Assembly: GCA_021397835.1 (NCBI GenBank)
Contig: JAJFZO010000575.1
Location: 315,001-379,000, forward strand
Length of the DNA stretch: 64,000 bases
Direction: 5' to 3'
DNA from: Moringa oleifera
Taxonomy: Eukaryota; Streptophyta; Magnoliopsida; Brassicales; Moringaceae
Numbering within the stretch: the stretch's first letter is position 1; each line of letters begins with the position of its first letter. The position numbers and the translations under genes are program-made. Under the pieces are notes generated by a model. That model worked only from the letters and a program-made list of their open reading frames with translations. It was not told where the DNA came from and searched no databases. Of this stretch, positions 34,961-46,296 are shown in pieces.

Positions 34961-35869
34961 ATGGGTTGCTGCCTTAGCACCAGAAAAGACCCACGTCCCC
35001 CCTTTCCTCCTGAATGTTACCATTCTGTTTCTCCACCCAAACCCAACAAAAACAGAGCAACACCTCCTGCTGTTGAAGAAGAAACAGTGAAAGAAGTTTT
35101 GGTGCTATCTGAAACACCCCTTCCCAAGTCACCGCCCAAAACGGCCGAAACACCCATTGCCCACCAAGAGCTCAAAACTGAAACAAAAGGTGAAGACGCA
35201 ACCCCTGAGCTTACTCATGTCTCTGAGATTTACAGCATCACTGAAAGCTTCTCAACCACTACAACCGCAACAACAGCAACCACCGCAACCACAATGACAG
35301 AGAAGAGAGAAGACGAGGCAATCAGCAAGCTGCAGAGAGCCAGCAGATCTCCTGCTAAGGCAGCCAGGAAGCGCCCCTACACGGGCAGCGAGCTCGGTGC
35401 AGGATTCAGGGAGAGGGCTGCCAAATCTCCTGCGAGAAGAGTGGAGCCAACTGCAGGGAAGAGAGCCCATGTAGGGTCCAGGCCGGCCCGCGGGAGGGAA
35501 TTGAACAAGGTGGGAACCAGGCAGCGAAATGTGGGATCCAGCGGAGTCCGGAGAGATTCCGGTGAGGTTTCTGGTCGCCGCTCAAGGTCACCGACCACCC
35601 GGACTACCGGTGGAATGGGGAGGGTTGCGATGGGAAGGAGCCCCTTGAAGGCGAGTAGAGCAGCCAATGGGAGGTCAGCGAATGTTGCTGCAGGTGTGGA
35701 GAGCGGCACGGTGAGCAAGAAAGAGGAGTCCAGTGGTGTGGTTTTGGAGCAAGGGAAGAGCGGCAATGTGAGCAAGAAAGAGGAGTCCAGCAGCGGCGTC
35801 GTTTCGGAGCGAGGGAGCGAGTCTCTTGAAAACCCGCTTGTGTCCTTGGAGTGCTTCATCTTTCTATGA
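34961..35869 (+). CDS. MGCC-type lipid-anchored basic protein, unknown function
   Basis: An intronless 302-residue gene. Gly2 of MGCCLS is a good N-myristoylation site, and Cys3 and Cys4 are likely palmitoylation sites, so membrane attachment is expected. The N-terminal third is Pro/Glu/Thr rich. A threonine/alanine run (TTTTATTATTATT) follows at about residues 98-110. Residues ~120-240 are strongly basic with many SPAR, SPAK and RRSRSP-like Ser-Pro/Arg motifs. Near the C-terminus a 19-residue unit (SKKEESSGVV...) is duplicated. The end, NPLVSLECFIFL, is hydrophobic and I recognise it as a conserved tail in this plant family, often labelled serine/arginine repetitive matrix protein-like. That label reflects composition and not a shown role in splicing. 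Function unknown. Confidence 0.8.
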   Translation: MGCCLSTRKDPRPPFPPECYHSVSPPKPNKNRATPPAVEEETVKEVLVLSETPLPKSPPKTAETPIAHQELKTETKGEDATPELTHVSEIYSITESFSTTTTATTATTATTMTEKREDEAISKLQRASRSPAKAARKRPYTGSELGAGFRERAAKSPARRVEPTAGKRAHVGSRPARGRELNKVGTRQRNVGSSGVRRDSGEVSGRRSRSPTTRTTGGMGRVAMGRSPLKASRAANGRSANVAAGVESGTVSKKEESSGVVLEQGKSGNVSKKEESSSGVVSERGSESLENPLVSLECFIFL

Positions 35870-36812
35870 AATTTTGTCTTTTGTTTTTGGAAGCAGAGGG
35901 GGCGGAACTTCGGGTGGGCACCATGAACAGTGTACATTTTGTTCACAGCAAATTCAGAGAGCACAGATGAAACGGCATCGTTGTCTGTCTTTTGTCTTCT
36001 ATTAGTTGTTGGCATCATCGTTTTGGCTGTGGAACTTGTTGCCTGTCCAGGCATACCTCCTCTAAACTGCAAGTCGCAATGCAATGTAATTTATTCCTTT
36101 TTTAAAAGAATGGTTTCTTAATGCAGGGATAAAAGGCGAATGTTAACTGTGTGTTTACCTTGAGGTTGTTGTGGGTTAATTGTGCTGGGGATAAGCAAGT
36201 GAATGAGCCTAGGAAGACAGCATCTTCTCTTTTCTTCTTTTTAGGGATGAGAAGAGGAAGGGCAAAGGACAGCCACTTCCGTTTCTTTTCCTCGTTAATG
36301 ATGTGACTTTGCGAGCATGCTGTTTGGCTCCGCATCCTTGTCTGCTTACATGCACAAACCCATAATATAATCGGATCTTATTGGAAAAAGTTGTGTTTTG
36401 AGAGATTCTTGGACAGCTGCACACCCAATGGCCTGGCAGAATCAATTTAGATGGACTGCATAAAAAACTCCTCTCATCTAGTTGGCAAGATCATGAGAAA
36501 CATGTGCATGCATCAAACAAGTGCGGAACAGAATCAATCTCATAAGACCTAGAAATGCAGCAGAAGTTGAGCTTCTTTTTTATGGGAAAGATTCATGGAA
36601 GCATGGCAAGCAAGACATTTTCTTCAAACCCATAATTACAAATATTGAAATGCCTGTAGAATTGGACAATCATTGACAGGCCATCCTTTTGTGACAACTT
36701 GTGGATTTTGATGTTGATGACATGAAGCAAAAATTACATCAATCTGTAATTTAGTATAAGCCCTGGTGTCATCTTCTTTGGTTGCTTTATTTTCAGGTTG
36801 TGTAAAGCTCTC
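35870..36812. other. convergent intergenic region
   Basis: It contains the 3' ends of the MGCC gene and of the small membrane protein gene. The minus-strand frame 35377-36084 overlaps the MGCC gene and mirrors its codons. I see no other gene or repeat. Confidence 0.55.
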
Positions 36813-39648
36813 TCAGCTTGTGGTTGAGCTTGAAGAGAAATTAAGACATGGCTTATGTTGATGGAGAGGTCTTAGGATGCCCTCTGGAGGACAGGGTGCA
36901 GGTGCAGGAGCAGGGTGGGCAATGAAGGTTGGAATCTCCTCGCCGGGCATCAACACTGATACTTCTTTGGAATAAACTGTCATCTGCACAAACAAATAAA
37001 TGAAAATCAACAAACAAGCATTGGCAACACAGGAGGTGTTATTTCAGTCACTCAAGACACCAACAATGAATCTTCAAACAAAGAAACAGAACAGGACAGT
37101 ATCTCCCACCAGTTCTACTTGTCCAACAATCAATCAACATGTAATGTCTAAATGGTAAGAGGTGAAAGAGATTAAGCAGAGAGCATCACTGAATTATTTC
37201 AGGAAATGATAACTCTTTAAGGAAAACAAATCGCTCTTGAGGCTGCAACATGGGTTAACGTTCATTTGGGAAAAGTTGTTTCATTTTTCTTCAATACTTT
37301 CACACAATTGCTTCAAATTCTAATGCTGGAAAACAATCTGAAGAAGTGTGATGGTTGGATAAACATGGGACACTGAGTAATGGAGATAGTTGAAGATTCC
37401 ATATAAAAATGCTAACTTAATCCTTCTTAAAATTCTTGCACAGGATACCAAATAGTGGAGATAGAGATAATGATAGAACTTTAGAAAAGCATTAAAACCC
37501 ACTATCATAACAACAGTTTCTGCAGATATAACACCTGCTTTCCTAAGTCAAGGCTTCCTATAATAATTACAGTGCACCTGTTCAGTGTACAAATTTTGCT
37601 GAATCCTTAATGGCCATGCCAAATCAATTGAGCAAGAAACGGATGAGCAGTTTTTCAATGCCACACAGAAAGTACAGATAGTAGGGAAGATTTGGAAAGA
37701 AAGAAAAACATGCATACTTTATCCAAAACAGCAAACACATCAGGTGATAATGTTGCCTGGTTGTGATTTGTGAGTGACCTGAATCTAAGCAAAAATTTAA
37801 AAGAATGAAAGCTAGACAACTGTCTAGACGTGTTTCGATAGCAGTTAATGGCATGAGACAAACCTCGGGATGGCACAAGATGACATGAAGGCGAATTTCA
37901 ACAAAAATTAATTTTAGATTGCCCCAATTCAGATGCATCCTTCAAAGATGTTTCACTGATATTTTAAACATCATGTTTTCTAACAACTTAATCAACTTGT
38001 GTCATGTCTATCTGAAGATATGTGCAGGATTAACCTCTACATTGTTTTCAACGATGCCATGAAGTTTAAGGATTGAATGCAGAAACAGTTTAGCACCCCT
38101 TCTATTTCGCCTAAAAAAGCACTTAAGAGAAAGATCACATGCTGGTGACATGTAGTGAATTCATCATCTCATAACCAAATCAGGGGTAGGCCTTGGACAG
38201 AAGCTTGCAAAAACTGGGTGCAGAATGGTTAGATTCACAACTTCGTACATAAAAAATGGCTGTTTTGTGGTTAAATAACAAAAACTAGCACTGCTTTACT
38301 GAAAATATAAACAGACAAATTGAAACCATAATATATGGAGATTGTTAAGAAAAAACTGATATCATAACCTCCATGGATAATGTAAATATGCATTGGGATA
38401 ATAGAGATGGTTAGTCCAAGATTTTAATAATGAAATTAGGTTGCGTTAGAGCGCCGTTGTAATATAATAATTCAGCATAATAATTCTGTATTGCATAGTG
38501 CATCCCACTATAGAGGCTAAAACAATCCCAAGTAATCTCGCACGGAGATGGTGAATTATTAAATTAACATGACCTGTCCACAAATTAAGCGACCATCCTT
38601 CAATCAGACAAAGCTTAATTGTCACAATTATCAACTAAATCTACCACCATAATGCTTAAAATTATGATTACCATTTGAATTATGGCTTTAAAATTTGTTC
38701 ATTAGCACTCACAGGAGTTTCAAATCTGGTAGGCAGACAAAATAAAGAATTTGAAAGAAAAATTAGAAATTTCTTGATCATTTTTCAATATAATGTATGA
38801 TTTTCAAAAACATTGCTAAATTAAAGCTTTGAAAATTAATTTATATGAAATTTTAAAATTCGGATATTTATGGTCCTTACTAATAAAATTCACATAATAT
38901 TAATTAGTAAACACAGGGACAACATAGGAACTCCAAGTTAGCCCATCAAAAAGAACGAATGCACACATTCAGTATAATGGGCCCTTTTTTGGTTTAAAAT
39001 ATAGTAGATATCTTACAACTATGCATGGCTGCTCATGTTTAGTTCTTTGTCTGAATGTATCAATGACTAAGATATTCATATGGCATGAAACCCCTTCCAG
39101 AAGACAAGGAAAAAATTAAAATGCCTGCATTGTTGAAAACAATAAATAAAAAGAAATAAAAAGAGGAAAAGGCTGTTCTCATATGTCAGTGCAGGTGTTG
39201 CAGTAAGAAGATATGTATGGCCAAATTCATGTAAAGACCTGGGCAAAATAAGCAGTCAAAGAATGCATGAATTAGCAATGATTACACAAAGAGAAAAAGT
39301 AAAGGACCCGTCAAAATCATGCCTGCAACTCACTCATTACATCTGCAAGTAAAGATAGAAATATCAACTAAGAAATGCCTAAAGAGAAAGTGGCCACGCC
39401 AGTTTATAGATCAAAGAAGTAAAAGAAAAAGGGAGAAGCATTAAGTTTCCTATCCCCTTTATTCATTTGCAATTTCTTAGCATACCCATTACTTGATTAA
39501 CCACTTTGAACTCATCCACAAACACAAAAGGGAAAAATGAAGATAAAAATACATTGCGACAACACCAGAGGTTGATAGAAGGACTGAAGGAGAAATGAAT
39601 AAACTTAAGGTGCTTTTGTGTGTGACTGGTTGTTTTCATGTGTGTTCG

Positions 39649-39688
<40 letters not shown>

Positions 39689-39965
39689 ATACTTTGGGAG
39701 TAGACGAGGATTCGAGCTTGCCATTGAAAGCCACGTGTGGCTGGAGATCCGTACGGGAAGCAGAAGCTGAGGGGAAGGATCTTGGCCTGAGAAACCTCTC
39801 AAAGATAGCCATGACGAGAAACATTGATATGAGAATGGCAGTAGCCACAAACCCAAAGGACACGGCGTTGACAGAGTTATCAAAATGCCTCCAGCTCTCT
39901 TCTTTATCCAAATCCAAGGGAGCCACCGCGGGTGGCACCATGCCCCAGTTTTGTTCGCCACTCAT
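36813..39965 (-). CDS. small single-pass membrane protein, plant-specific, two exons
   Basis: Exons 39693-39965 and 36813-36983 join at phase 0 (STPK-MTVYSKEV) to give 147 residues. The intron is about 2.7 kb with a GTATGC donor and a T-rich GTGCAG acceptor. The N-terminus MSGEQNWGMVPPAVAPLD is followed by one clear membrane segment at about residues 38-55 (GFVATAILISMFLVMAIFERFL). The second exon carries SVLMPGEEIPTFIAHPAPAPCPPEG-like sequence, which I recognise as conserved in a plant family of uncharacterised membrane proteins. A GA microsatellite begins five bases inside the intron at its 5' end. The second exon begins with an in-frame ATG, so two separate small genes are possible, but the joined product matches the family. 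Function unknown. Confidence 0.75.
39651..39687 (+). repeat. GA microsatellite next to a splice donor
   Basis: About eighteen GA units lie in the intron of the small membrane protein gene, ending just inside the GTATGC donor (39687-39692). In the transcript it reads as a CU run directly downstream of the 5' splice site. Confidence 0.9.
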
Positions 39966-40191
39966 TAGAGCCTACACTCAGAAACTAGCCTACTATCTGC
40001 TGTGATCATCAGCAACTAAGCAAAGCAGAATGCTGAAACAGAAAGCAATACACGATTAGAGAGCAATCCCTGTGTTCAGGCTTTGTAGATGAGAACATCA
40101 ACATGGTTCTCGTGCAAGTAGCGTGGGTGAGGATGATCACCGCTGCATAGAAGAATTTGTTACTGAAGTTGCCAAAAGCACGCCTTTGGTT

Positions 40192-40216
40192 GAGAGAGAG
40201 AGAGAGAGAGAGAGAA
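40192..40216 (+). repeat. GA microsatellite in 5' leader region
   Basis: A second GA run lies about 230-250 bp upstream of the small membrane protein start codon, probably in its leader or core promoter. GA/CT runs near plant start sites can bind BBR/BPC GAGA-binding factors. Confidence 0.85.
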
Positions 40217-40569
40217 ATGGCCAGAGGTTGAAAAGAGAGCTTTGGATTGTGAGTTTCTAAGGTTCAAAAAAGAGCCTTTCCTGTAACGTGAGTTCTTCAC
40301 AAATCCAAGGCTTAACTCTTGGCTTTTGCAATATATGTATACACTCTCATATGATGCTTCCTTTTCTTCTTTTTTCCACTTATAGTTTTTTTTTTTTCCT
40401 CCTTTTATTTTTAGCTAATAAATAAAAAAAATTACATTCATTTTCCAAAAAATATGTTATTTTTATTGCCTTAACACCGCCTACACAGTTCGTTCGGTTA
40501 GAGTGGTCCCCTATTGCCTTGCGCACTTCATCACGACCCTCCCGTGCCAAACACGGGGACCACTTCCAA

Positions 40570-40802
40570 CACGTGTAGCGTGACAACCACTACTCTTTTC
40601 TCGCCACGTGGTGAATCTTTATTGGGTTGTGATTTCTGCCATACACCACAGGTCATGATTAGGTCCTCAGACGCAGACTCGGCGAGCTATTGGGTTTACC
40701 TCTGCTCTGGTGTTCGTACCGGAGCGAGTAGGTGGTCACAGGTAGGTGGGGTCGGGTCACAGGTGACCCGTGCATGTTTTGGGCTGACGGCTCACTCACG
40801 TG
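40570..40802. promoter_or_regulatory. three G-boxes and a dyad palindrome upstream of membrane protein gene
   Basis: CACGTG occurs at 40570-40575, 40605-40610 and 40797-40802. Between them, 40753-40770 is a perfect inverted repeat with 8-base arms (CGGGTCAC, spacer AG, GTGACCCG). The block lies 600-840 bp upstream of the gene starting at 39965 and about 400 bp beyond the 3' end of the kelch gene. Density of palindromic ACGT sites suggests a bZIP/bHLH-regulated promoter. Confidence 0.45.
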
Positions 40803-41194
40803 AATATAACTTTCTGATTGCCATTGTTACTTTTGTTTTCGGCTGCTGACCTCTGCAAACGACCTTCTCACTTTCTCTGCTTTTGATGGCGCAAATATTT
40901 GTGGGTTGGGCTCTGATTCACCCCTCTGCCCACATTTGTTGAACTTGCTCAGTTTCTGGATCCAAGAGCCTCCACAAACCAGACATGAATGTTGTTTTCC
41001 ATCTCATAAAGAAAAGATTTTTTTTGTTTAAAGAAAAAACCTTCATTTATATTACAAAATTGCAAAATATACATTCTTTCAAAGATAAACTTAAAAATAT
41101 TTGGAAGTGAAAATAATCAATGACGGAAGCTAGATTCTCATTTTAACTTGTTTCCCACTGTATCCTCTCATCTTCACTGGAGGTTTTAAGTGGA

Positions 41195-42295
41195 TCAGTG
41201 TTGTCTCACAACGCAGCAATGGCTGCAAAGCTCCTTTTCTCCTTCCTCTTCCATGGGCTCAAGACTGGTCCACCCATCTCCGTTTGCCGACGTGTTGAAA
41301 ACGTGGACGATTGACGTCAACCTGCTAATCTCTCCAGGCTTCTTATACCCTGCCAGGAAGTACAACTGGGTGCCGATCGGAGCCATCGTAAGGTAGAGGC
41401 GTTGGATAGGAGGCCAGCGTGTCTCCGACGTGGAAATCGGAGAGGAGAATGTTTGCAGGGGTGAGCCGTCAACCACATTCCAAATGTTCAGTTTGGCGTC
41501 GTAAGCCTCGATATGACCTTTCCATGCATTCAGGCAATCCCCTGAGCTGAAGAGCTTTCCATCAATGTCCACGATCTGATTGGGTGGCACGTCCAATTGC
41601 CACATCCCCACCATCAGATCCCACTTTTCATTCTCCCAGTCGTACACCTCAGCGGAACTCCTCTCCATGGTGTGCCACCGCGACATACCCGAATCCCTCT
41701 TCTCTGCAAAACCCCCTACCACATGGATTTTTCCTTGCCATGTCACCCCAACACACTTGTACCTCAGTGTGCTCATGTCTGGCAATGCTTGCCACTCATT
41801 CACCGCAGGATCAAACACCTCAGCCGATGAAATACCACGTGCACTTCCCAACGTGGACTGTCCCCCCGCCACGAAGACCCTGTTATTGCAGACAACGCAT
41901 GCAAAGTTGAAACGCGGCACCCGTAGAGGTGCACATTTGATCCAGCGGTCATTGTTTATGTCATAACGAAGCACCGAACGAAGGACCTCGACGTCAACCT
42001 CAGCCACATTGTCGTCGGGGTCATTCCCTGGTACCTTTTGGCGAAGCTTGCCACCGATTACGTAAATGGAGTCTTCGACTGTGGCTATGGAGAACCCTTT
42101 TAGTACGTGATTATCAGGTAGCCCCGGAATCTCAGTAACACGATTCCATGAGTTGTTTGAAGGATTATAACACTCGATCCAATTAGATATGCTTGTGTTC
42201 GGGGGCAAATCTCTGGAGCAAAAGGATGCATATATCCGATAAGTGTTCAAAGAATGCAAGGATCGAGGAGGCAGCGAAGGAGAAAGAGAACCCAT
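41195..42295 (-). CDS. kelch-repeat protein without F-box
   Basis: An intronless 366-residue gene. Kelch blades are visible from their GG dyads and following Trp/Tyr positions: IYVIGG (~75), VFVAGG (~140), IHVVGG (~190), the SSGDCLNAW blade (~250) and YFLAGY (~315), so a five- to six-bladed propeller is likely. Between them are the usual motifs such as YDINNDRW, VFDPAVNEW and VYDWENEKW. No F-box is recognisable in the first 50 residues, so it is unlikely to be a standard SCF adaptor. The C-terminus CSHCCVVRQH is Cys-rich. The product resembles a plant family of stand-alone kelch proteins of unknown function. A propeller that binds a partner protein is the safe inference. Confidence 0.85.
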   Translation of the reverse strand: MGSLSPSLPPRSLHSLNTYRIYASFCSRDLPPNTSISNWIECYNPSNNSWNRVTEIPGLPDNHVLKGFSIATVEDSIYVIGGKLRQKVPGNDPDDNVAEVDVEVLRSVLRYDINNDRWIKCAPLRVPRFNFACVVCNNRVFVAGGQSTLGSARGISSAEVFDPAVNEWQALPDMSTLRYKCVGVTWQGKIHVVGGFAEKRDSGMSRWHTMERSSAEVYDWENEKWDLMVGMWQLDVPPNQIVDIDGKLFSSGDCLNAWKGHIEAYDAKLNIWNVVDGSPLQTFSSPISTSETRWPPIQRLYLTMAPIGTQLYFLAGYKKPGEISRLTSIVHVFNTSANGDGWTSLEPMEEEGEKELCSHCCVVRQH

Positions 42296-45200
42296 GAATT
42301 AAGCAGTATTTTGTAAATGCGCCTGTGCAAGAAAATGGCCGGGGGAATTGTTCTGTGTGGCACAGAGGGGAAGATATAGAGGGGAGCAGCGGAGAGAAGG
42401 GTAGAGTAAGACAATTTGTTAGCATCGACTATGCAGTAGGTGAGGAGAGTAAGATGGGTACTTTGGTGTGAGGGTGATTTGGTGGACAAATCTAGGGGTT
42501 TTTCTTGTTCTTCTTATTGGGTTGATAATATAGAATGCTTGGCTTATAGGACTCTGTAGTTGTCCCTTATCAGCGACCAAGACATTTAATTTGCTTCGGA
42601 GTTTACAAGAGATAACGTCTGCACTTTGCTGAATCAAATCTCATTCTTTCCTGATTCCTAGAAGTGTTTTCAAACCTAGTTTTGTTTGAAGATGTCGTCG
42701 GGGATTTGAATAATCTGGTCATTTTTGTTCGCCTCTGTATGCATGATGATCACAAGAATCTTTTGGTTATGATCCTCCTGGGTAATCTGGGATGCATGCT
42801 CTTTAGATGACTAAAGGCTTTGTGGTAAACAGTCCATGGGCCACCCTTCGCCCCAGGAAGGGGAACTCAGGAGCCCAGTTTAGAATAGACTTGCCTAATT
42901 CTATATATAGAAGCCCTTCTTTGATGCAAGCGAGTTAAGGTTGTCAGACTTACATCACCACCGCTCTCTTCCTCTGCAGTGGGACAGCTGAATAAATGGA
43001 ACATTAAATTCGTCTAGCAGACTCGAGATTTAAGTGCTTAAATTAGTCTTGTTCATGGATTCTCAGTCATGGTAACCCATAAGGGATGACTGCAGCAACC
43101 CATAGGTAGTTGGTGACTTTTTAGGTAACGAATTATTTGGCAGAAAACAAGATAAAATAGTATTAAAATTGTAAAAGCTGCTAGGTATTTCTTTTGTGAA
43201 GATGGTGACTGCTCAAAATGAGGCCACATATATAAGTAGGGTAACAATTACAGATTTGTTAATCAACTTGATCAATTGTATACAAAATTTTAACTCTGTA
43301 ATTACTTGTTGCATTGGGATGTTTCGCAGCAGTAAAGCTTAGGCCCATTGTTTGGGAAGTTGGGCTCAACTCACTCGATCCACAGGAAGAAAAGTCCAAA
43401 TTCAGAGTCCTAACAAAACATAACAAGAGAAGAAAAAACAAAAAGAAGTGAGGAGAAAAAAAGACAGATGCAGTTTTTTTTTTTTTTTTGTTTTTTTTCC
43501 CTGGAAAGGCCTTAATAGGTGCCCGACAAGAGGGGGCAGGACCTTTGAAACTGTTGAAACATTATCTGCTGAATGATGCCTTCTGTTGCCAGAATGGGCG
43601 TCCTCTCACACTAAACCCAATGTTGGAATATATCACCATTAATTTGCATACATCTCTCTTTGCTGTTCGTTTTAGCTCCATTGGTTTCTAATTGACAAAG
43701 ATGGCTCACTTGCCAGCAACATTTGGATCAGTCATCTATCGTCCCATCTCTTCGCGTTGAAAATGGTGGCCTGTTGGGAATCACAATCTCTTCAGTTTGT
43801 CCTTATATATGTAATGGATACTTCAATATCCTACCTTTAAGTGTCTTTCGAGTTTGCTTTTCAGACAGGCATTTATCTCCCTGATCTTGTCTCTTCATGG
43901 ACTTACTAATGAACCTTTCTCTCCTTCTAAACCAACGTGTTAACCAACTAATTGCATTCCATAACATCAATCAATATGATACCAGAGGTGTGTTAACTAC
44001 TTATTTGCCCTCCCTTCACTTTCGTACTTTCTCTGCCTATTTGCTAAGATCCGTTACAGTTTTTTTTTTTAAAAAAAAAAAAACTGTATGCACAATCCAC
44101 AGTTCCTTGCTTGTTCAATTAGAGACTTTTCTTACTTCACACATCAAACCAAAAAGGATGCTTGTCAATCATTTTGGCTAGCAGCCAAGATTTTGACAGT
44201 CACAGACCAGACAATTTGATAGACAGACTGGATATTTTGATCCTAGCATTTCACAAATTTTAATTAACATAATCCTCTCCTGCCAACCCAAAACTCATAA
44301 ATTCCTGCCAAGCTGAATTTCAAATAGTGGCGGTATCCCCTTTATGTCACTTGCAGCTTTGTTCATGGCTGCTTGCTTGCCATTGCATGCCCATAATGGC
44401 ATGACCATCTGAAATTTTCTTGGCAGAAAGTTGCTTTGCACATTGCACAAGCCACAGTTGACACATGAGTTAATTTTCAGACAGTAATATCAGCAGTCTG
44501 TACAACTACAAAAAATTGAACTTGCATGAAACTGAACGTACTGTCAACTTTAAGACGCCCATTTTCAACTGGTTGCTCTGTAAAATTCAGATGGACAGAG
44601 TCAAAATCAAAATTATTGACCAATTCAATGTTTCTGAACTGGGGAGGAAGAGGCTGTCGTGTAGTTAATACTGGTGGTGGCGGTCAGTGCATTTTCAGGT
44701 GGCATAAAATAATAATGCAGAGCAAGCCACAAAGTAACAAATGCTGGAGGCCTTATTCAAAACTGGGTATAGAGCCCAGAGAAACCAGTTTATATAATAG
44801 GTGAGAGTACTAGATATGTAAATTTATTTACCTGTTTATGTTCTATGCTTTCTGGCTATCTCTGGCCTTTCCATGGATTTGTTGCCTTTCATGTACAGTA
44901 CAAAGCTTTTAACCATGGTTATCTTGGATTCTCGATCTTTCGGCAGATCCTTATTATATAGTGATCACCTAGAATACTGTCTTGCTATTGATTTCCCGCA
45001 GTCTATGGACCAGGGCGCATTAGTTTCCATGTCAAAATAAGCAACTCTCCCGCCACAGTAGCCTCTAGATTGTTAGATTAGTATTCAAAATGAAATCCTT
45101 TTGGGAAGATGATGGTTTTAACTATTCTGGGTTCTCTGTTCACTGTTGCCTTTTTTTAAAAAAAAAAAATTGTTTGGGACAGAGAAGTACTTGTAATCAA

Positions 45201-46296
45201 GAACACCAAAGAAACATACATGGGCATATAATTAATTATTCCTGGCATGCCTATCAAAGTTTCAATCTTTTGAGATACAATGGCACCGTCCATATATCGT
45301 CGGTGGTGCTAATTAATCATCTTAGATTGATTCCATCATGTGAAAAATGCCTTTCTTTTTGCTGCTGCCATGATTTGCATGTAAATCCACATACCTGTTT
45401 ACACCGTACCATGTGAATACGAGAACGATACGATTAAGAATATTGAAAATCCATTAATAACGCCGGGCTGCAAGCCTGAGTGTAGATTCTGTTGTTGCTT
45501 ATTAAAATGATTAATTCTAATAATGGGCATGGCTGCATACGAAAGAATCACCGTTCATCAACCTTGGTCTACATATGAAGTCAATTCAGCCAGAAAAGCA
45601 AGGACCAGCATTAATTGCAGCGGCCCTACTCCGTAGAAGATAACTTATTCTATAACGTCGGCTGAAAAAGAGGACCTGCGTCTCAGAAAATGGTAGATAG
45701 GACCCCTCTCTGCTTGCTTATTCTCACCTAATCACTGCCACATACGACGATACTTCAATATCATTTATTGATGAATGAATTGAGCTAGTAGCCTTTTTTT
45801 TAATTATTTTTTGGGGCTTTGTGTGATCTCTCTGTAGTCATCCCATCCTGCAGCTGTGTTGACTATTGATCCTTTTCAGGGAAGGAGATTCCTCCCAATG
45901 CATGCATTTCCCCGGGTATCTGGGTTGTAACTTGCAAATAAAGGAAGATCCTGTGAAGTTGGAAGCTCATGCATGGCTTTTTCTTGTACATGCAGATAAG
46001 ATACCAATGATCATTATAGCTAAATAGATCAAGATGACTGACTTCCATCAACAAAAAGGAAATTAAAGAGACAGGAAATGCATGTCGATCTCGCGGGCGT
46101 TGCCAATTACATTCAAACCTTCATATATAAATATTCTTTTACAATGATGGGGTCAAGTTCATTAGCAGAGAGATTGATACTTCTTTGGAAAAAGCAACAC
46201 TTGGAGAAGATCTTCTCAATGTTGTCTACACTTGAAAAGGCAAACACTGCTTGGTTATAAGATGTTCTTCGGAAAGTATAATTAAACCCAAGAAAC
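42296..46296. other. 4-kb intergenic region without a supported gene
   Basis: Kelch promoter on the left and GH3 3' flank on the right. I read all frames and found no family-like sequence. Notable items are a T run at about 43474-43498, a T11/A13 palindrome at 44056-44087 and a T7/A11 tract near 45151-45168. Frames such as 44526-44804, 45090-45416 and 43897-44181 look non-coding. Confidence 0.5.
44056..44087. repeat. ACAG-T11-A13-CTGT palindrome
   Basis: ACAG followed by eleven T, then thirteen A, then CTGT: an almost perfect inverted repeat with no loop. It could extrude a hairpin or be a relic of a very short inverted-repeat element. No coding capacity. Confidence 0.7.

Larger units (their letters stand above)
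39966..41194. other. intergenic region, membrane protein promoter
   Basis: Besides the GA run and the G-box block, no gene is seen. The plus-strand frame 40514-40849 would need a non-ATG start and has no protein-like composition. Confidence 0.55.

Noticed and set aside
35377..36084. Minus-strand 235-residue open frame
   Set aside because: It mirrors the GC-rich MGCC gene and has no family resemblance.
39605..39961. Minus-strand 118-residue frame overlapping the small membrane protein
   Set aside because: It is a different frame of the same exon; the frame from 39965 has the membrane segment and the conserved N-terminus.
40514..40849. 111-residue plus-strand open frame in a GC-richer stretch
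   Set aside because: It begins with a non-ATG codon and has no recognisable domain; the stretch is better read as promoter sequence.
41580..41966. Three overlapping plus-strand frames in the kelch gene
   Set aside because: Antisense shadows of a well-supported kelch coding sequence.
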